A DNA stretch of 64,000 nt from Methanobrevibacter sp. GTDB taxonomy: Archaea; Methanobacteriota; Methanobacteria; Methanobacteriales; Methanobacteriaceae. Positions 1 through 9,485 of this stretch are shown piece by piece. The notes beneath the pieces were generated by a model, which worked only from the letters and a program-made list of their open reading frames with translations, was not told the DNA's origin and made no database searches. The stretch is taken from positions 1 through 64,000 of the forward strand of contig JAFQXD010000004.1 in assembly GCA_017407115.1 (NCBI GenBank), in the 5' to 3' direction. A program made the position numbers and the translations under genes. The number at the start of each line of letters is the position of its first letter. The stretch's first letter is position 1.

Positions 1-163
1 CTTTAGTTACTTCTAGAACTTGTCCACTTCTTTTTTCACCAGTAGGTGTTTCAATATCTACAATTTCATTGTAACCAACGCCTTCTACTCCTTCAACAAC
101 CATCAAAGGACCTGAGACTTCAGATACAGTAGTATATTCTCGAGTTTTAATATTTGTATTCAT
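1..163 (-). CDS. atpB: A-type ATP synthase subunit B, N-terminal part (cut by window edge)
   Basis: Only the first 54 codons are present; the gene runs off the left edge. The translation begins [20 protein letters not shown] and continues with the beta-barrel of the nucleotide-binding subunit family. In this family subunit B is the regulatory, non-catalytic partner of subunit A in the A1 head. The ATG lies 3 bases after the stop of atpA, so the two are translationally linked in one operon. The family assignment rests on the N-terminal barrel and on position after atpA, which is the standard order. Confidence 0.93.
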   Translation of the reverse strand, partial: MNTNIKTREYTTVSEVSGPLMVVEGVEGVGYNEIVDIETPTGEKRSGQVLEVTK

Positions 164-165
164 TT

Positions 166-1908
166 TTAAGCCTCACTGCATTGTTTAGTAATTGCTGCTT
201 GAATTTCTGCAATTTTTTCATCAAATTGATCTTGTGGTATGTATTTCATTTTACCGATTTCCTCTTTAACAGGCAATGCTACAATATTTGCAATTGGAGC
301 TCCTCTGTTAACAGCTGCAAGAGATTCTTTGTAGAACAATAAAATGGTTTTTAACATTTTGTACTGTTTATCAGGTGCACAGTATGTATCTACATCATCA
401 AATGCATTTTGTTGTAAGAAATCTTCTCTTAACATACGGGTGGTTTCTAAAGTAGCTTGGTCAGTTTCAGGTAATGCATCAGGACCAACTAATTGTACAA
501 TTTCTTGTAACTCAGATTCTTTTTGTAATAAACTCATAGCTTGGTCACGAGTTGCTCTCCAATCTGCTGCTACATTTTCAGCCCACCAACCTTCAATACT
601 GTCTACATATAATGAGTAACTTTGTAACCAGTCAATTGAAGGGAAGTGACGTTTGTCCGCAAGGGATGCGTCTAATGCCCAGAACACTTTACAGATACGT
701 AATGTGTTTTGTGTAACAGGTTCGGATAAGTCCCCACCAGGAGGGGATACAGCACCAACTACGGAAATAGATGCTACATGAGGTTCTGAACCAATAGTTT
801 CTACTCTTCCTGCTCTTTCGTAGAATTGAGCTAATCTAGATGCTAAGTATGCAGGGTAACCTTCTTCCCCAGGCATTTCTTCTAATCTTCCTGAAATCTC
901 CCTCATAGCTTCAGCCCATCTTGAGGTTGAATCCGCCATGAGCGCTACGTCGTAACCTTGGTCACGGTAGTATTCAGCAATAGTAATACCAGTGTATACA
1001 CATGCTTCACGAGCTGCTACCGGCATGTTAGAAGTGTTTGCAATAAGAACAGTTCTGTCCATCAATGGGTTACCGGTTTTAGGGTCGTCAAGGAATGGGA
1101 ATTCAGTAAGTACTTCAGTCATTTCGTTACCACGTTCTCCACATCCGATATATACAACGATGTCTGCGTCAGCCCATTTAGCTAATTGTTGTTGTGTAAC
1201 AGTTTTACCTGATCCGAAAGGACCTGGAATAGCTGCTGCTCCTCCTTTAGCTACAGAGAAGAAAGTGTCTTGTGCTCTTTGACCAGTTACTAACGGTACA
1301 TCAGGGTCTAATTTTCTTACATAAGGACGGCTTCTTTTTACAGGCCATTTTTGGAGCATTTGAACTTTTTGTCCGCCAACTTCAGCAATATCTTCCAATA
1401 CGGTGTATTCGCCTTCAGCTGCAATTTCGGTAACTTCACCTTCAAGAGCTGGAGGAACCATAATTTTGTGTAAAACTGCTGTTGTTTCTTGAACTTCACC
1501 AAGTACGTCTCCACCTTGTAAAACATCTCCGACTTTAGCTACTGGTTTGAATAACCATTTTTTCTCTTTGTTTACAGAGTCTACATCAATACCTCTTGCA
1601 ATGAAATCACCAGATTCTTCTCTGATGATTCTTAATGGTCTTTGAATTCCATCGAAAATAGAACTCATTACACCAGGACCAAGTTCAACTGACAATGCCC
1701 CACCAGTACATTCAACTACTTCACCCGGTTGGATACCGGCTGTTTCTTCATATACTTGGATAGTTGCGGTGTCACCTTCAAGCTCAATGATTTCACCAAT
1801 AAGCTTCTCGTCACCTACCCTAACCATCTCAAGCATCTGAGCCCCTCTCATTCCATCTGCAACAATAACAGGCCCAGCAATCTTAATAATATTTCCTTCA
1901 ATAATCAT
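166..1908 (-). CDS. atpA: A-type ATP synthase subunit A (catalytic)
   Basis: This 580-residue protein is the catalytic subunit of the A1 head, which makes or hydrolyses ATP using the ion gradient. It has the N-terminal barrel, the bulge domain specific to subunit A (about residues 110-190), and the atypical P-loop GPFGSGKT near residue 230. The downstream [12 protein letters not shown] and [18 protein letters not shown] motifs of the family are also present. The length is normal, and no intein interrupts the P-loop, although inteins occur here in some archaea. Its ATG overlaps the stop of atpF by 4 bases, and atpB follows after 2 bases. Confidence 0.98.
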   Translation of the reverse strand: MIIEGNIIKIAGPVIVADGMRGAQMLEMVRVGDEKLIGEIIELEGDTATIQVYEETAGIQPGEVVECTGGALSVELGPGVMSSIFDGIQRPLRIIREESGDFIARGIDVDSVNKEKKWLFKPVAKVGDVLQGGDVLGEVQETTAVLHKIMVPPALEGEVTEIAAEGEYTVLEDIAEVGGQKVQMLQKWPVKRSRPYVRKLDPDVPLVTGQRAQDTFFSVAKGGAAAIPGPFGSGKTVTQQQLAKWADADIVVYIGCGERGNEMTEVLTEFPFLDDPKTGNPLMDRTVLIANTSNMPVAAREACVYTGITIAEYYRDQGYDVALMADSTSRWAEAMREISGRLEEMPGEEGYPAYLASRLAQFYERAGRVETIGSEPHVASISVVGAVSPPGGDLSEPVTQNTLRICKVFWALDASLADKRHFPSIDWLQSYSLYVDSIEGWWAENVAADWRATRDQAMSLLQKESELQEIVQLVGPDALPETDQATLETTRMLREDFLQQNAFDDVDTYCAPDKQYKMLKTILLFYKESLAAVNRGAPIANIVALPVKEEIGKMKYIPQDQFDEKIAEIQAAITKQCSEA

Positions 1909-2222
1909 TTAACCATCTCTACCCCGATAACTCGTTTAATAAGGTCATTTATTTGATCAGATGAACCTCCAGAGGCCCCATCTTTATCAGGTATTTCAAT
2001 TACCATCGGCAATACATCAGAGCCAATCTTTCTGTTAATATGTTCTCTGATTTCATTTGCAATTGCTTGTGTAATAATAATAATTGAAATTTCGCCTTCT
2101 AAAAATTTATCAAAAGCTGCAATAGCTTCTTCAGAAGTATTGACCACTTCCGCTTGTTTGACACCACCTAATCTAAATCCTGAAACGGTATCAATATCAC
2201 CAATAACTGCTACTGAACTCAT
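1905..2222 (-). CDS. atpF: A-type ATP synthase subunit F
   Basis: This 105-residue central-stalk subunit has the Rossmann-like fold typical of V/A-type subunit [18 protein letters not shown] at the start, a central [16 protein letters not shown] segment and a flexible C-terminal helix. In the family it regulates coupling within the rotor shaft with subunits D and C. It overlaps atpC upstream and atpA downstream by 4 bases each. Subunit D is not in the window and should lie beyond atpB. Confidence 0.96.
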   Translation of the reverse strand: MSSVAVIGDIDTVSGFRLGGVKQAEVVNTSEEAIAAFDKFLEGEISIIIITQAIANEIREHINRKIGSDVLPMVIEIPDKDGASGGSSDQINDLIKRVIGVEMVK

Positions 2223-3373
2223 ATTAACATCTCCATGATTTTAGAATTAGGGAAGTCTGCTTCTCTTTTTGCTCTTGCAATAATTTTTAAATTTTTAATT
2301 TCATTTTCTTTTTGACTTAAATAACCAATAATTGGACCAATACCTAATGGTTTTTTAGATGCTAAAGATTTTGAATATTCGGAAGTGTAAACATCCAATG
2401 CTTTTTCAAATACTGCAACAGATCCAGTTTCATTGTAGACTGGCATTGCATCAGTCAATGCATTAGCATATTTTGTTCCTTCTAATCCAGATATTACATT
2501 AGTAACATCAGGAGATTCCATTAAATCTTTAAGTTTCCATTCACGTAATTGGTATCCTTCTTCTAATATATAAGGAGCGATTGCATCATAATCAAGGCCA
2601 TCTTCTTTTGCCCTTATAATTAGTTTAAGATTAGCTACATCAACTTGAGTTCCAACATATGAATATAATATTTGTTTATTTTCATCAGAAGGAACATCAG
2701 TAGAACGTAATAATTTGCCCAAATAATATTTATCTAAAGCAGATTCTAATGGAAGAATCATTTTAGTATCTTCATATTGTGGAAGAGCATCTTCTAAAGC
2801 TTGAGCATATTCAGTGTTGTCTAAACTTGTAACAATGTCAGTTACATTTTCAGCATCGGCCAAAGATTCCAAATCTCCATATAATGATCCGCAAGGAATT
2901 AATAATTCTTTTGTTTCATCAGCTGTAAGTCCAACTTCTTTAGCAGTTAAAAGACTTTTAATGTTGTCGATATCTGCTTTTTTAGACATTACAACAAATG
3001 GATCTTTAATATCTTTAGGAGCTAATCTTGCAACAAATCCATAAGTATTAGCACGTTCCACATCTAATGCTTTATCGAGTGGGTACTCATCTAAAACATC
3101 AGCGTATTCAGGAATACCTTTGAGATAGTTTTCAACTTCTTCAATATTGTTTGTTTCAACAATTTCAGAAATTTGTTTCTCATCGAATAATCTTCCTTTT
3201 CTAGCTCTTACTCTTGCACTTGGGTTAAGATAAGGATAAATGTCCAAAATTGGTCTAGATGTAATGATTACTACGACTGCACCTACAACAAGTATGGCTA
3301 TAATACAAAATACAAGAAATGTTTCTTGTGTTAGTCCTACAGAACTTATTAAGGTAGCAATTTCATCTGCCAT
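2219..3373 (-). CDS. atpC: A-type ATP synthase subunit C
   Basis: This 384-residue homologue of V-ATPase subunit d/C links the central stalk to the membrane K ring. It begins with one membrane segment (about residues 15-40) followed by three repeats of a helical module. The recurring YANALTDAMP/YAQALEDALP-type segments and the RAK(R/E) motifs mark the repeats. An N-terminal membrane anchor is unusual for the bacterial homologue but common in methanogen versions. It lies between atpE (16-base gap) and atpF (4-base overlap). Confidence 0.95.
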   Translation of the reverse strand: MADEIATLISSVGLTQETFLVFCIIAILVVGAVVVIITSRPILDIYPYLNPSARVRARKGRLFDEKQISEIVETNNIEEVENYLKGIPEYADVLDEYPLDKALDVERANTYGFVARLAPKDIKDPFVVMSKKADIDNIKSLLTAKEVGLTADETKELLIPCGSLYGDLESLADAENVTDIVTSLDNTEYAQALEDALPQYEDTKMILPLESALDKYYLGKLLRSTDVPSDENKQILYSYVGTQVDVANLKLIIRAKEDGLDYDAIAPYILEEGYQLREWKLKDLMESPDVTNVISGLEGTKYANALTDAMPVYNETGSVAVFEKALDVYTSEYSKSLASKKPLGIGPIIGYLSQKENEIKNLKIIARAKREADFPNSKIMEMLI

Positions 3374-3389
3374 ATATTTATCCTCCTAA

Positions 3390-4001
3390 TTATTTAAATA
3401 AAACTTCAGCAACTTCACTACGTAAGATACTTTTAAATCTTTCTAATCTAGCTTCTATTGTGTTATTTACTTCGATATCTCCGTTACTAGTTTTTAAGAT
3501 AGCTCCACCGATAGCCTTAATAGGTTCGCCTAAAGTGAATTTGATACCATCTATTTCAAAACTATCCTCGGAAGATAAATCTTGTTTGAATTTATTTGTA
3601 TCGGCTTCGTTTAAATGGATAATTAAATCATTATGACCAATTTCACTAGCAGCCTCTTGTATCATTTTTGCTAATGAATCTTTATATTCATCATCACCAT
3701 CAGCTGCTTTAGCTTTTAATTCTCCAGTTGCTTGATTGAAAGCCGCTTCGATTACTTCTTCTTTAGCGCCTAATTTTGCTCTACGAGCATTCATCTTAGC
3801 TTCAGAGATAATTTGCTGATATCTCATATCAGATTGTTTTTTACCATTTTCCAAAATTTTAAGTTTTTCTGCTTCTGCAGTTTTTTCAGCTTTTGCGGTA
3901 ATTTCTGAAACGTTTGCGTTTGCATCTTGAATGATTACATCAGCTTTCTCTTGGGCTTCAGACATAATGCTTGAAACAATTTTATCTGTGCCTGAGCTCA
4001 T
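3390..4001 (-). CDS. atpE: A-type ATP synthase subunit E
   Basis: This 203-residue peripheral-stalk subunit has a long N-terminal Ala/Lys/Glu-rich coiled coil (about residues 5-100) and a compact C-terminal domain that binds subunit B. It ends in the family-typical VNNTIEARLERFKSILRSEV segment. It pairs with subunit H to form the stator. The gene starts 13 bases after the stop of atpK and is followed closely by atpC. Confidence 0.96.
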   Translation of the reverse strand: MSSGTDKIVSSIMSEAQEKADVIIQDANANVSEITAKAEKTAEAEKLKILENGKKQSDMRYQQIISEAKMNARRAKLGAKEEVIEAAFNQATGELKAKAADGDDEYKDSLAKMIQEAASEIGHNDLIIHLNEADTNKFKQDLSSEDSFEIDGIKFTLGEPIKAIGGAILKTSNGDIEVNNTIEARLERFKSILRSEVAEVLFK

Positions 4002-4014
4002 ATAAATTGCCTCC

Positions 4015-4500
4015 TTAACCTAAGATTCCACCGAATACCATAAGTAAAATAGCAATCAAGAAACCGTAAATAGCCTGAGTCTCTGGTAATGCAGAGAAAA
4101 TAATACCACGAGCAAACATATCATTGTCTTCTACGATAGCACCGACAGAGGATGCTGCTGCCATACCTTGTCCCATACCGGAACCTAAACCAGCAAAACC
4201 AATGGATGCACCTACACCGATAGCTACAATACCTGCTTCAGTAGGTAATCCTTGTCCTCCACCTAATAATCCGGAGAATACTAATAATAAGATTGCAACC
4301 AAGAACCCGTAAATAGCCTGAGTTTCTGGTAATGCAGAGAAAATAATACCCCTTGCAAACATATCGTTATCTTCTGCAACTGCACCTACAGATCCAGCAG
4401 CTGCCATACCTTGCCCTAAACCGGAACCTAATCCGGCAAAACCAATTGCTACTCCAGCACCAATAGCTGCTAAAGCAGTACCTAAAGCAATTTCTACCAT
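4015..4500 (-). CDS. atpK: A-type ATP synthase subunit K (proteolipid, double hairpin)
   Basis: The 161-residue rotor-ring subunit is two tandem copies of a two-helix proteolipid joined at about residue 81. Both halves carry AIGFAGLGSG, EDNDMFARGIIFSALPETQAIYGFL and an ion-binding glutamate in the second helix (Glu59 and Glu140). The two halves are also very similar at the DNA level. The Glu-Thr next to Gln is compatible with Na+ rather than H+ binding, as reported for rumen Methanobrevibacter enzymes; that is inference here. A 65-base gap separates it from atpI, the widest in the operon apart from the promoter. Confidence 0.97.
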   Translation of the reverse strand: MVEIALGTALAAIGAGVAIGFAGLGSGLGQGMAAAGSVGAVAEDNDMFARGIIFSALPETQAIYGFLVAILLLVFSGLLGGGQGLPTEAGIVAIGVGASIGFAGLGSGMGQGMAAASSVGAIVEDNDMFARGIIFSALPETQAIYGFLIAILLMVFGGILG

Positions 4501-4565
4501 ATTTAATTCACCTTTGAAATAATATTGATTTTTAAATTTTAATTTAAGATATAAATGAAAAATTT

Positions 4566-6569
4566 TTAATTTTTAATTTTAGTAAATGTTCTTTTTGCCT
4601 TGAAAGCTTCGAATTTACCTTTACCTTCCATGAAGAATTGTGAGAAGAACTCTACATAGTTAAGACGTAAAGCGTTAATAAATGCACCTAATACTTGGAA
4701 AGCGAAGTTTGCTATATGACCAAATATGAATACAAATATTGCAAGTACAATACCGGCAAATGGAATCATGTTGTTTAACATTTCAGCCAAGATGTTTACA
4801 GTCATTGCAATACCACCTGTAGCTAAACATAATGCTAAAAGACGAGCGTAGGATAAAACATCTCCCATGTAACCGAAAATATCCATTACACCGTATGCAC
4901 CGTTAGCCCATACTAACATTCCAATAGTAGCGAGTATTAATACTCCTCCTAATGCCATTCCAATCATGCCGATTGCAGGCATCATAAATCCTAAAGCAAG
5001 TAAAATAATTCCAGCTTCAAATACAAACCAACAAATCTGAGAACCAATAGCCTCTTTCTTATTACCATATCTTAAGTTGTTAATTGCACCTAAGATAAAT
5101 CCGATGTTGGTGTAAATAAGACCAACAGCGATAGCTATTATCAAAATAGTATCTGGGTGTACAAAAGCTTCAACAGGAGCAAATACAGTTGGTAAACGGA
5201 AACCAGCTATTCTTTCTGGGAAGTCCCCAATAAAACCGTTGGTAATCAAACCTAGTATAACGGCCCACAGACCTGACCAGATTAAAATCCAACCGAATGA
5301 ATGCATTGATTCTTTAACTTTTCCAAGACCTTTTAACAATACAACACCAATAGCAGATACAACTAAACCATAAACTGCATCGGTTAAACAGAAACCGAAG
5401 AAGAATGGGAATGTGATTGCAACAAATATTGTTGGATCCATAGCATTGTAACGTACCGGTGAGTACATATCTACAAGATATTCGAAAGGTTTTGAATACC
5501 ATCCATTTTGTTGTAAAACAGGAACATTTTCATCATCTGTACCTTCAACCTCTATTGTTTCAAAGGCACAATGTCCGTCAGAACTTTTTTCAACCAATTG
5601 TTCAACTTTTTCTGTGTCTTTAACAGGCACCCATGCTTCTAAAACATAAGCATCATTAGTTTGAACAAAAGATGAAAGAATTTCGTTCTTTTCTTTTTCA
5701 TTTTCTAATTGTTCTTTGAGGGCTAATATATCATCGTCCCATTGTTCTGCAACTGCTCTTAATTCTTTTTTAACAGATTCACGTTCAGATTCAATGGTTA
5801 ATAATCTTGAATCAGCACTTGAAATAATATGTTGAGGAGTACCTTCAACATTACCTACTTCAATTTTCTCAAAGTCAAATTTACGAAGTGTTGAATAAAC
5901 ATCATCACTAAATTCTTTTAATGTTACTACAGTGATAATTTCACCATCATCATCAGCCATAGGAACAGTAAATACTTCTAATTCATCAGTCAAGTTACTT
6001 AATTCATTTTTGATTTCTGAAGTAGATTCAGCATTAATCCTACCAACAGTAGTAGAAGTGTACTTTGAATCTTTTAAAAGAGCTAAATCCATGTCAAAAT
6101 TAGATAAGCGATTAGCCAAACTTTTATTAGACTTTAGTTCACTTGTTTCAGCGTCGAGTGCGGCTAGTTTTCCTTCAATAACGCTTGTTTTACTCTCTAC
6201 TTGAGCTAAAGTATCTTCAGCTTTTTCAATGAAAGCTTCAGTATCTAAAGCTTCCACCTCTTTTTGAACAGGTACATCGGGACTAATAAAAGACATTAAA
6301 GTATCTTTTAACCCATGGCCTTCTGATAAAGAATCTCCCAATAGTTCAGATATACCGTTTGTTTTCATGAGAAGTGAAGATAGTTTACCTGTGTATGGAG
6401 TAGCTTTTGCAGGAGCTACTAATTCCGCTAATTCAGGATCTTGCTGAATGCTTTCAGAAATATCACTGATTTGTATGAGTCCTGATTCGTGGAGAGCATC
6501 CACTGTAGGAGCTACATACTTTTCCAGTGTAACAATTCTAATTTTACGCATTCTAGCTGTCTTGAACAT
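4566..6569 (-). CDS. atpI: A-type ATP synthase subunit I (membrane stator)
   Basis: This 667-residue homologue of V-ATPase subunit a has a cytoplasmic half (about residues 1-380) with coiled-coil stretches, followed by about seven or eight membrane helices. It forms the ion half-channels next to the K ring. The C-terminal NALRLNYVEFFSQFFMEGKG segment contains the essential arginine of the family, which faces the ring glutamates. It begins 11 bases after atpH and has normal length. Confidence 0.97.
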   Translation of the reverse strand: MFKTARMRKIRIVTLEKYVAPTVDALHESGLIQISDISESIQQDPELAELVAPAKATPYTGKLSSLLMKTNGISELLGDSLSEGHGLKDTLMSFISPDVPVQKEVEALDTEAFIEKAEDTLAQVESKTSVIEGKLAALDAETSELKSNKSLANRLSNFDMDLALLKDSKYTSTTVGRINAESTSEIKNELSNLTDELEVFTVPMADDDGEIITVVTLKEFSDDVYSTLRKFDFEKIEVGNVEGTPQHIISSADSRLLTIESERESVKKELRAVAEQWDDDILALKEQLENEKEKNEILSSFVQTNDAYVLEAWVPVKDTEKVEQLVEKSSDGHCAFETIEVEGTDDENVPVLQQNGWYSKPFEYLVDMYSPVRYNAMDPTIFVAITFPFFFGFCLTDAVYGLVVSAIGVVLLKGLGKVKESMHSFGWILIWSGLWAVILGLITNGFIGDFPERIAGFRLPTVFAPVEAFVHPDTILIIAIAVGLIYTNIGFILGAINNLRYGNKKEAIGSQICWFVFEAGIILLALGFMMPAIGMIGMALGGVLILATIGMLVWANGAYGVMDIFGYMGDVLSYARLLALCLATGGIAMTVNILAEMLNNMIPFAGIVLAIFVFIFGHIANFAFQVLGAFINALRLNYVEFFSQFFMEGKGKFEAFKAKRTFTKIKN

Positions 6570-6580
6570 ATAATCTCACA

Positions 6581-6895
6581 CTACAAAATATTTTTGACAA
6601 TAATTGAAGCAGCTTCATCCACATTTGCCATAGATTTGTCCTTTAAAGATTTAACTTCAATTTTGGACTCTTCAGCAATAGATAGCGCTTCATTTTTAGC
6701 TTTATCTTCTGCATCAAAAACAGTTTTTTTCGCTTCTTCTTCTGCTGCCAATTTAGCTTCAGAAATAATTTCTTCAGCTTTTAACTGTGATTCAGCAATC
6801 AAATCTTTTGATTGGGCTTCTGAATCAACAATAAGTTGTTCAGCATCAGCTTCAGCTTTTTTTATCATTGCGATTGCGTCTGATATCTCTGCCAT
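6581..6895 (-). CDS. atpH: A-type ATP synthase subunit H
   Basis: This 104-residue protein is almost entirely a charged, alanine-rich coiled coil, as expected for the peripheral-stalk partner of subunit E. It is the first gene of the ATP synthase operon. A GGTGAT ribosome binding site stands 6 bases before the ATG (minus strand), and a TATA-like box lies about 40 bases upstream. Confidence 0.93.
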   Translation of the reverse strand: MAEISDAIAMIKKAEADAEQLIVDSEAQSKDLIAESQLKAEEIISEAKLAAEEEAKKTVFDAEDKAKNEALSIAEESKIEVKSLKDKSMANVDEAASIIVKNIL

Positions 6896-6928
6896 AATTA
6901 ATCACCATGGTGTATTTATTTTTGTTGA

Positions 6929-6948
6929 GCAATATATATATCTTTTAC
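6929..6948 (-). promoter_or_regulatory. Probable TATA box of the ATP synthase operon
   Basis: On the minus strand the sequence AAGATATATATATTG lies 35-50 bases before the atpH start codon. This is the expected place for an archaeal TATA box with a short leader. It is the only strong box in the 165-base gap upstream of the operon. The call is from pattern and position only. Confidence 0.5.
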
Positions 6949-7060
6949 TATTCAATATTTGTAAAAATAGCTGAAATTTAAATTAGATTAAAAAAAAGTA
7001 TTCAAAATAAAAAATTCTGTATAAAAATTAATAAAAAAAAATAAATAAAAGATAATTGAA

Positions 7061-7411
7061 TTATCTATAGAACCATTTCAATATACTAGGCGGTAATTTC
7101 TGCAAATAAGCAAGGACAGCTATTATTATAATGATTAAACCTACAATAACGAACTCGATACTGTACGGATAATCAAGTAACATATACCCACTTACACCAA
7201 TGACAATACCCTCAAAGAAAAATACCGCTTTAGTCCAACTTGGATTATACAGAATAATCAGGTATGCAACAGCTATCAAAATCAATATAATTGCGGTAGC
7301 TATAACATCAGTTGTTATGGGTTTGTGAGTTACAAATGGAGAAATTGCCCAAACAATTAACACCAAAGCCAACATTACCCCTAATAATTTAAACATTTTA
7401 ACATTTGCCAT
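7061..7411 (-). CDS. Small membrane protein, four predicted helices, unknown function
   Basis: This 116-residue protein is very hydrophobic, with about four membrane segments: residues 8-26, 33-55, 60-80 and 85-105. It ends in a short basic tail (PPSILKWFYR). No catalytic motif or recognised family was seen. It is transcribed divergently from the next gene, with 62 bases between them, and stands apart from the ATP synthase operon. A link to that operon is not supported. Confidence 0.75.
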   Translation of the reverse strand: MANVKMFKLLGVMLALVLIVWAISPFVTHKPITTDVIATAIILILIAVAYLIILYNPSWTKAVFFFEGIVIGVSGYMLLDYPYSIEFVIVGLIIIIIAVLAYLQKLPPSILKWFYR

Positions 7412-7473
7412 AATAACACTAATCTTAATTTTAACTTTATATTATTTATATCATTATCCTAATATGATATAAT

Positions 7474-7803
7474 ATGGATAGAGCAGTTTGGATAATTCTC
7501 AACAAAAATTTCTCGCTAACCCTTGATGGAGAAATAAAAGACGGCAGGTTAAGAGATAAAAAATTTTCACCTGGAAGCGACATCTGGACTGAAGAGCTCC
7601 CACGTTTGGGATTCAGTGATGAAAAAGTTCAAAATGATTATGAAGAGTTCATCACAGACATTGAAACATTATTTTGCGAATCAGGAGTTGATGAAGTATT
7701 TATCAATGCAAAGTTAGATGAAGAATCAGAATACCTCCACTCAAAAAGCCCGTTGGTTATAAGAAAAATAGAAGAATATAGTGTAGATGAAATCATAAGA
7801 TAG
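7474..7803 (+). CDS. Conserved-looking small acidic protein, unknown function
   Basis: This 109-residue soluble acidic protein has no recognised domain. It contains EDKVQNDYEEF-like acidic helices and a single cysteine. There is no ribosome binding site before the ATG, while a TATA-like run (TTTATATTATTTATATC, about 7436-7452) lies roughly 25-35 bases upstream. That spacing fits a leaderless transcript. Its 3' end overlaps the 3' end of the convergent gene by 11 bases. Confidence 0.7.
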   Translation: MDRAVWIILNKNFSLTLDGEIKDGRLRDKKFSPGSDIWTEELPRLGFSDEKVQNDYEEFITDIETLFCESGVDEVFINAKLDEESEYLHSKSPLVIRKIEEYSVDEIIR

Positions 7804-8131
7804 CATTGGCCTTGTCTAAAACTTCATCCATACTATTGAATTGCAAAGGTTCACCCTCATCTGACACTTTTTCTGTAGTTATCAAAACATTCGGGGATGC
7901 CCATAGGTATGAATATATGAAATAAACCACATTTACAAAAATAAGAAGTGAGAATACAGATAATGCCAAAATCAAACATACCGCATGAATGAGAAGATTG
8001 CCGAATCTTCTCTTGTTCATCAAAATGAAATTTTCATCCTGTTGGACAATTCTGAACTTATTTTGGGACAACTCCTGAGAAATAGTTTCCATTTCCTTGA
8101 AATCCGCCGCACTTAAAATTAATAAATTCAT
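7793..8131 (-). CDS. Small two-helix membrane protein, unknown function
   Basis: The protein has about 112 residues. A soluble N-terminal part (about 45 residues) starting MNLLILSAADFKEMETISQE is followed by two membrane helices (about residues 50-90) and a short tail. The ATG at 8131 is preferred over one 12 bases upstream because the latter would overlap the nitroreductase stop, and a TTGATT-like site precedes 8131. The gene may be the last of the minus-strand run that starts near 14.1 kb. No family was recognised. Confidence 0.7.
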   Translation of the reverse strand: MNLLILSAADFKEMETISQELSQNKFRIVQQDENFILMNKRRFGNLLIHAVCLILALSVFSLLIFVNVVYFIYSYLWASPNVLITTEKVSDEGEPLQFNSMDEVLDKANAIL

Positions 8132-8132
8132 T

Positions 8133-8642
8133 TTAATCAACATACACTACAAATTCATCCAATTCTTTTCTGGGAGTTTCACGAGGTTCCGCATTGCCAT
8201 AACCAAGTGGAGTGAATAATACTGCCTCTTCATTTTCCTCTAGATTTAAGAATTTATGAGCTTCATATTTTTTAAATGCTCCAATGTAGCAAGTTCCAAG
8301 ACCCACGTCCTGAGCTGCCAAAATCATGTGGTCCATAACAATTGTCGCATCAATGTCTGCGATGTTTTTGCCGTCCCATGGCCTGGTCCATGCCTTATCT
8401 TTTATAGCTACAACGCATAAAACATAAGGAGCTTCTATAAACCATTTTGCCCCATAGATTTTTGATAATTCCTCCTTATGCTTTTTAGTGTCAATTACAT
8501 AAACTTTAAAAGGCTGATAATTTACCCCTGTTGGAGCAATGGTTGCCGCTTTCAAGACATATTCCAATTTTTCCTTTTCCACTTCCTTATCCAAGTATCC
8601 CCTTACACTATATCTTTCGGATATAACATCAATAAATTCCAT
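8133..8642 (-). CDS. Nitroreductase family FMN oxidoreductase
   Basis: This 169-residue nitroreductase-fold protein starts MEFIDVISERYSVRGYLDKE, with the Arg-Tyr-Ser-Val-Arg FMN-binding motif. It has APTGVNYQPF in the middle and GTCYIGAF plus a PLGYG-like motif near the C-terminus. Such enzymes reduce quinones, nitro compounds or flavins with NAD(P)H. The start at 8642 is chosen because GGAGG lies 8 bases before it, inside the last codons of the upstream citryl-CoA lyase-like gene. The overlap argues for co-transcription. The substrate is unknown. Confidence 0.9.
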   Translation of the reverse strand: MEFIDVISERYSVRGYLDKEVEKEKLEYVLKAATIAPTGVNYQPFKVYVIDTKKHKEELSKIYGAKWFIEAPYVLCVVAIKDKAWTRPWDGKNIADIDATIVMDHMILAAQDVGLGTCYIGAFKKYEAHKFLNLEENEEAVLFTPLGYGNAEPRETPRKELDEFVVYVD

Positions 8643-9447
8643 CGTATCTTCCTCCTTCATATATTATGTCATCAAGGTCACAAAAACGTCTGAATTCCTC
8701 CTCTTCCATATTTTCCTCATGAATATGGGCTATGATTCCCGGAACCCTGCCTATTATAAATATGCCTAATCCCAAATCCGGAGTGAATCCCAAATCTGAT
8801 AAAATTGCGGCATTTGCACCATCAACATTAAGTCTTATATTCTTTTTTTCATGGATTAAATCCTCTAAAGCCAAGGCCAATTTGATATGAGGCCCAATGA
8901 ACCCTTCCTTAATAACAAGCTCCATTAATTTATCCGCTCTTGGATCAACATTATGATATCTGTGTCCGAAACCCGGAATCTTTTGTTTGTCAATGTACTC
9001 ATTATAAACATCAATTGCCAGACTTGCAATCTGCTTATTGTCGATGCCTGAATCTCCAGTATGATAAATTGAATTTATTTTTGATTGATACAGTTCCATT
9101 GTCTTTTCAATGGCGCCTGCATGCTTATGTCCAAAAGACAACAATGCGCCAGCTACTGCAGAATTCATTGGCGAACCTGAGGACGCAACAAGTCTTGCGG
9201 TTTGAGTGCTCGGCGGAGTCGCACCATGGTCACAAAATGAAACCAAAACATGATTAAATATTTTGCCCTCTTTAGGAGACGGCAATCTTCCTTTCAAAAG
9301 CAAATAGATCATGTCGCTATAACGGATTTTTTCAATCAAATCCCTTTGATTATATCCTCTTGTCACTATTTTATCCTCTTCAACACGAGTAATAGCTGTC
9401 TTTAAAGAATGAGGATTAACTCTGAAATTATTTTCTTGCATTTTCAT
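8629..9447 (-). CDS. Citryl-CoA lyase / short citrate synthase-like protein
   Basis: This 272-residue protein has the small form of the citrate synthase fold. The three catalytic positions look conserved: the first His in SFGHKHAGA, the second in PGFGHRYHNVDPRA, and the Asp in NVDGANAAIL. A C-terminal IIGRVPGIIAHIHEE motif follows. It lacks the N-terminal part of full citrate synthases, as citryl-CoA lyases do. Expected chemistry is cleavage or formation of citryl-CoA or a methylated analogue. It sits downstream of a fumarase alpha-type gene and a PrpD-type gene, so a tri- or dicarboxylate pathway is likely. Direction and substrate are unknown. Confidence 0.85.
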   Translation of the reverse strand: MKMQENNFRVNPHSLKTAITRVEEDKIVTRGYNQRDLIEKIRYSDMIYLLLKGRLPSPKEGKIFNHVLVSFCDHGATPPSTQTARLVASSGSPMNSAVAGALLSFGHKHAGAIEKTMELYQSKINSIYHTGDSGIDNKQIASLAIDVYNEYIDKQKIPGFGHRYHNVDPRADKLMELVIKEGFIGPHIKLALALEDLIHEKKNIRLNVDGANAAILSDLGFTPDLGLGIFIIGRVPGIIAHIHEENMEEEEFRRFCDLDDIIYEGGRYDGIY

Positions 9448-9485
9448 GTACCTTTTAAATTGATTGATTAATAATTATATAATTT

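Noticed and set aside
166-1908. Possible intein in atpA
   Set aside because: The catalytic subunit is of normal length, and its P-loop region is continuous, so there is no insertion.
6489-6974. 161-codon Ser/Ala-rich open frame on the plus strand
   Set aside because: It is the antisense of atpH and the end of atpI, whose coiled-coil codon pattern generates long Ser-rich shadows.
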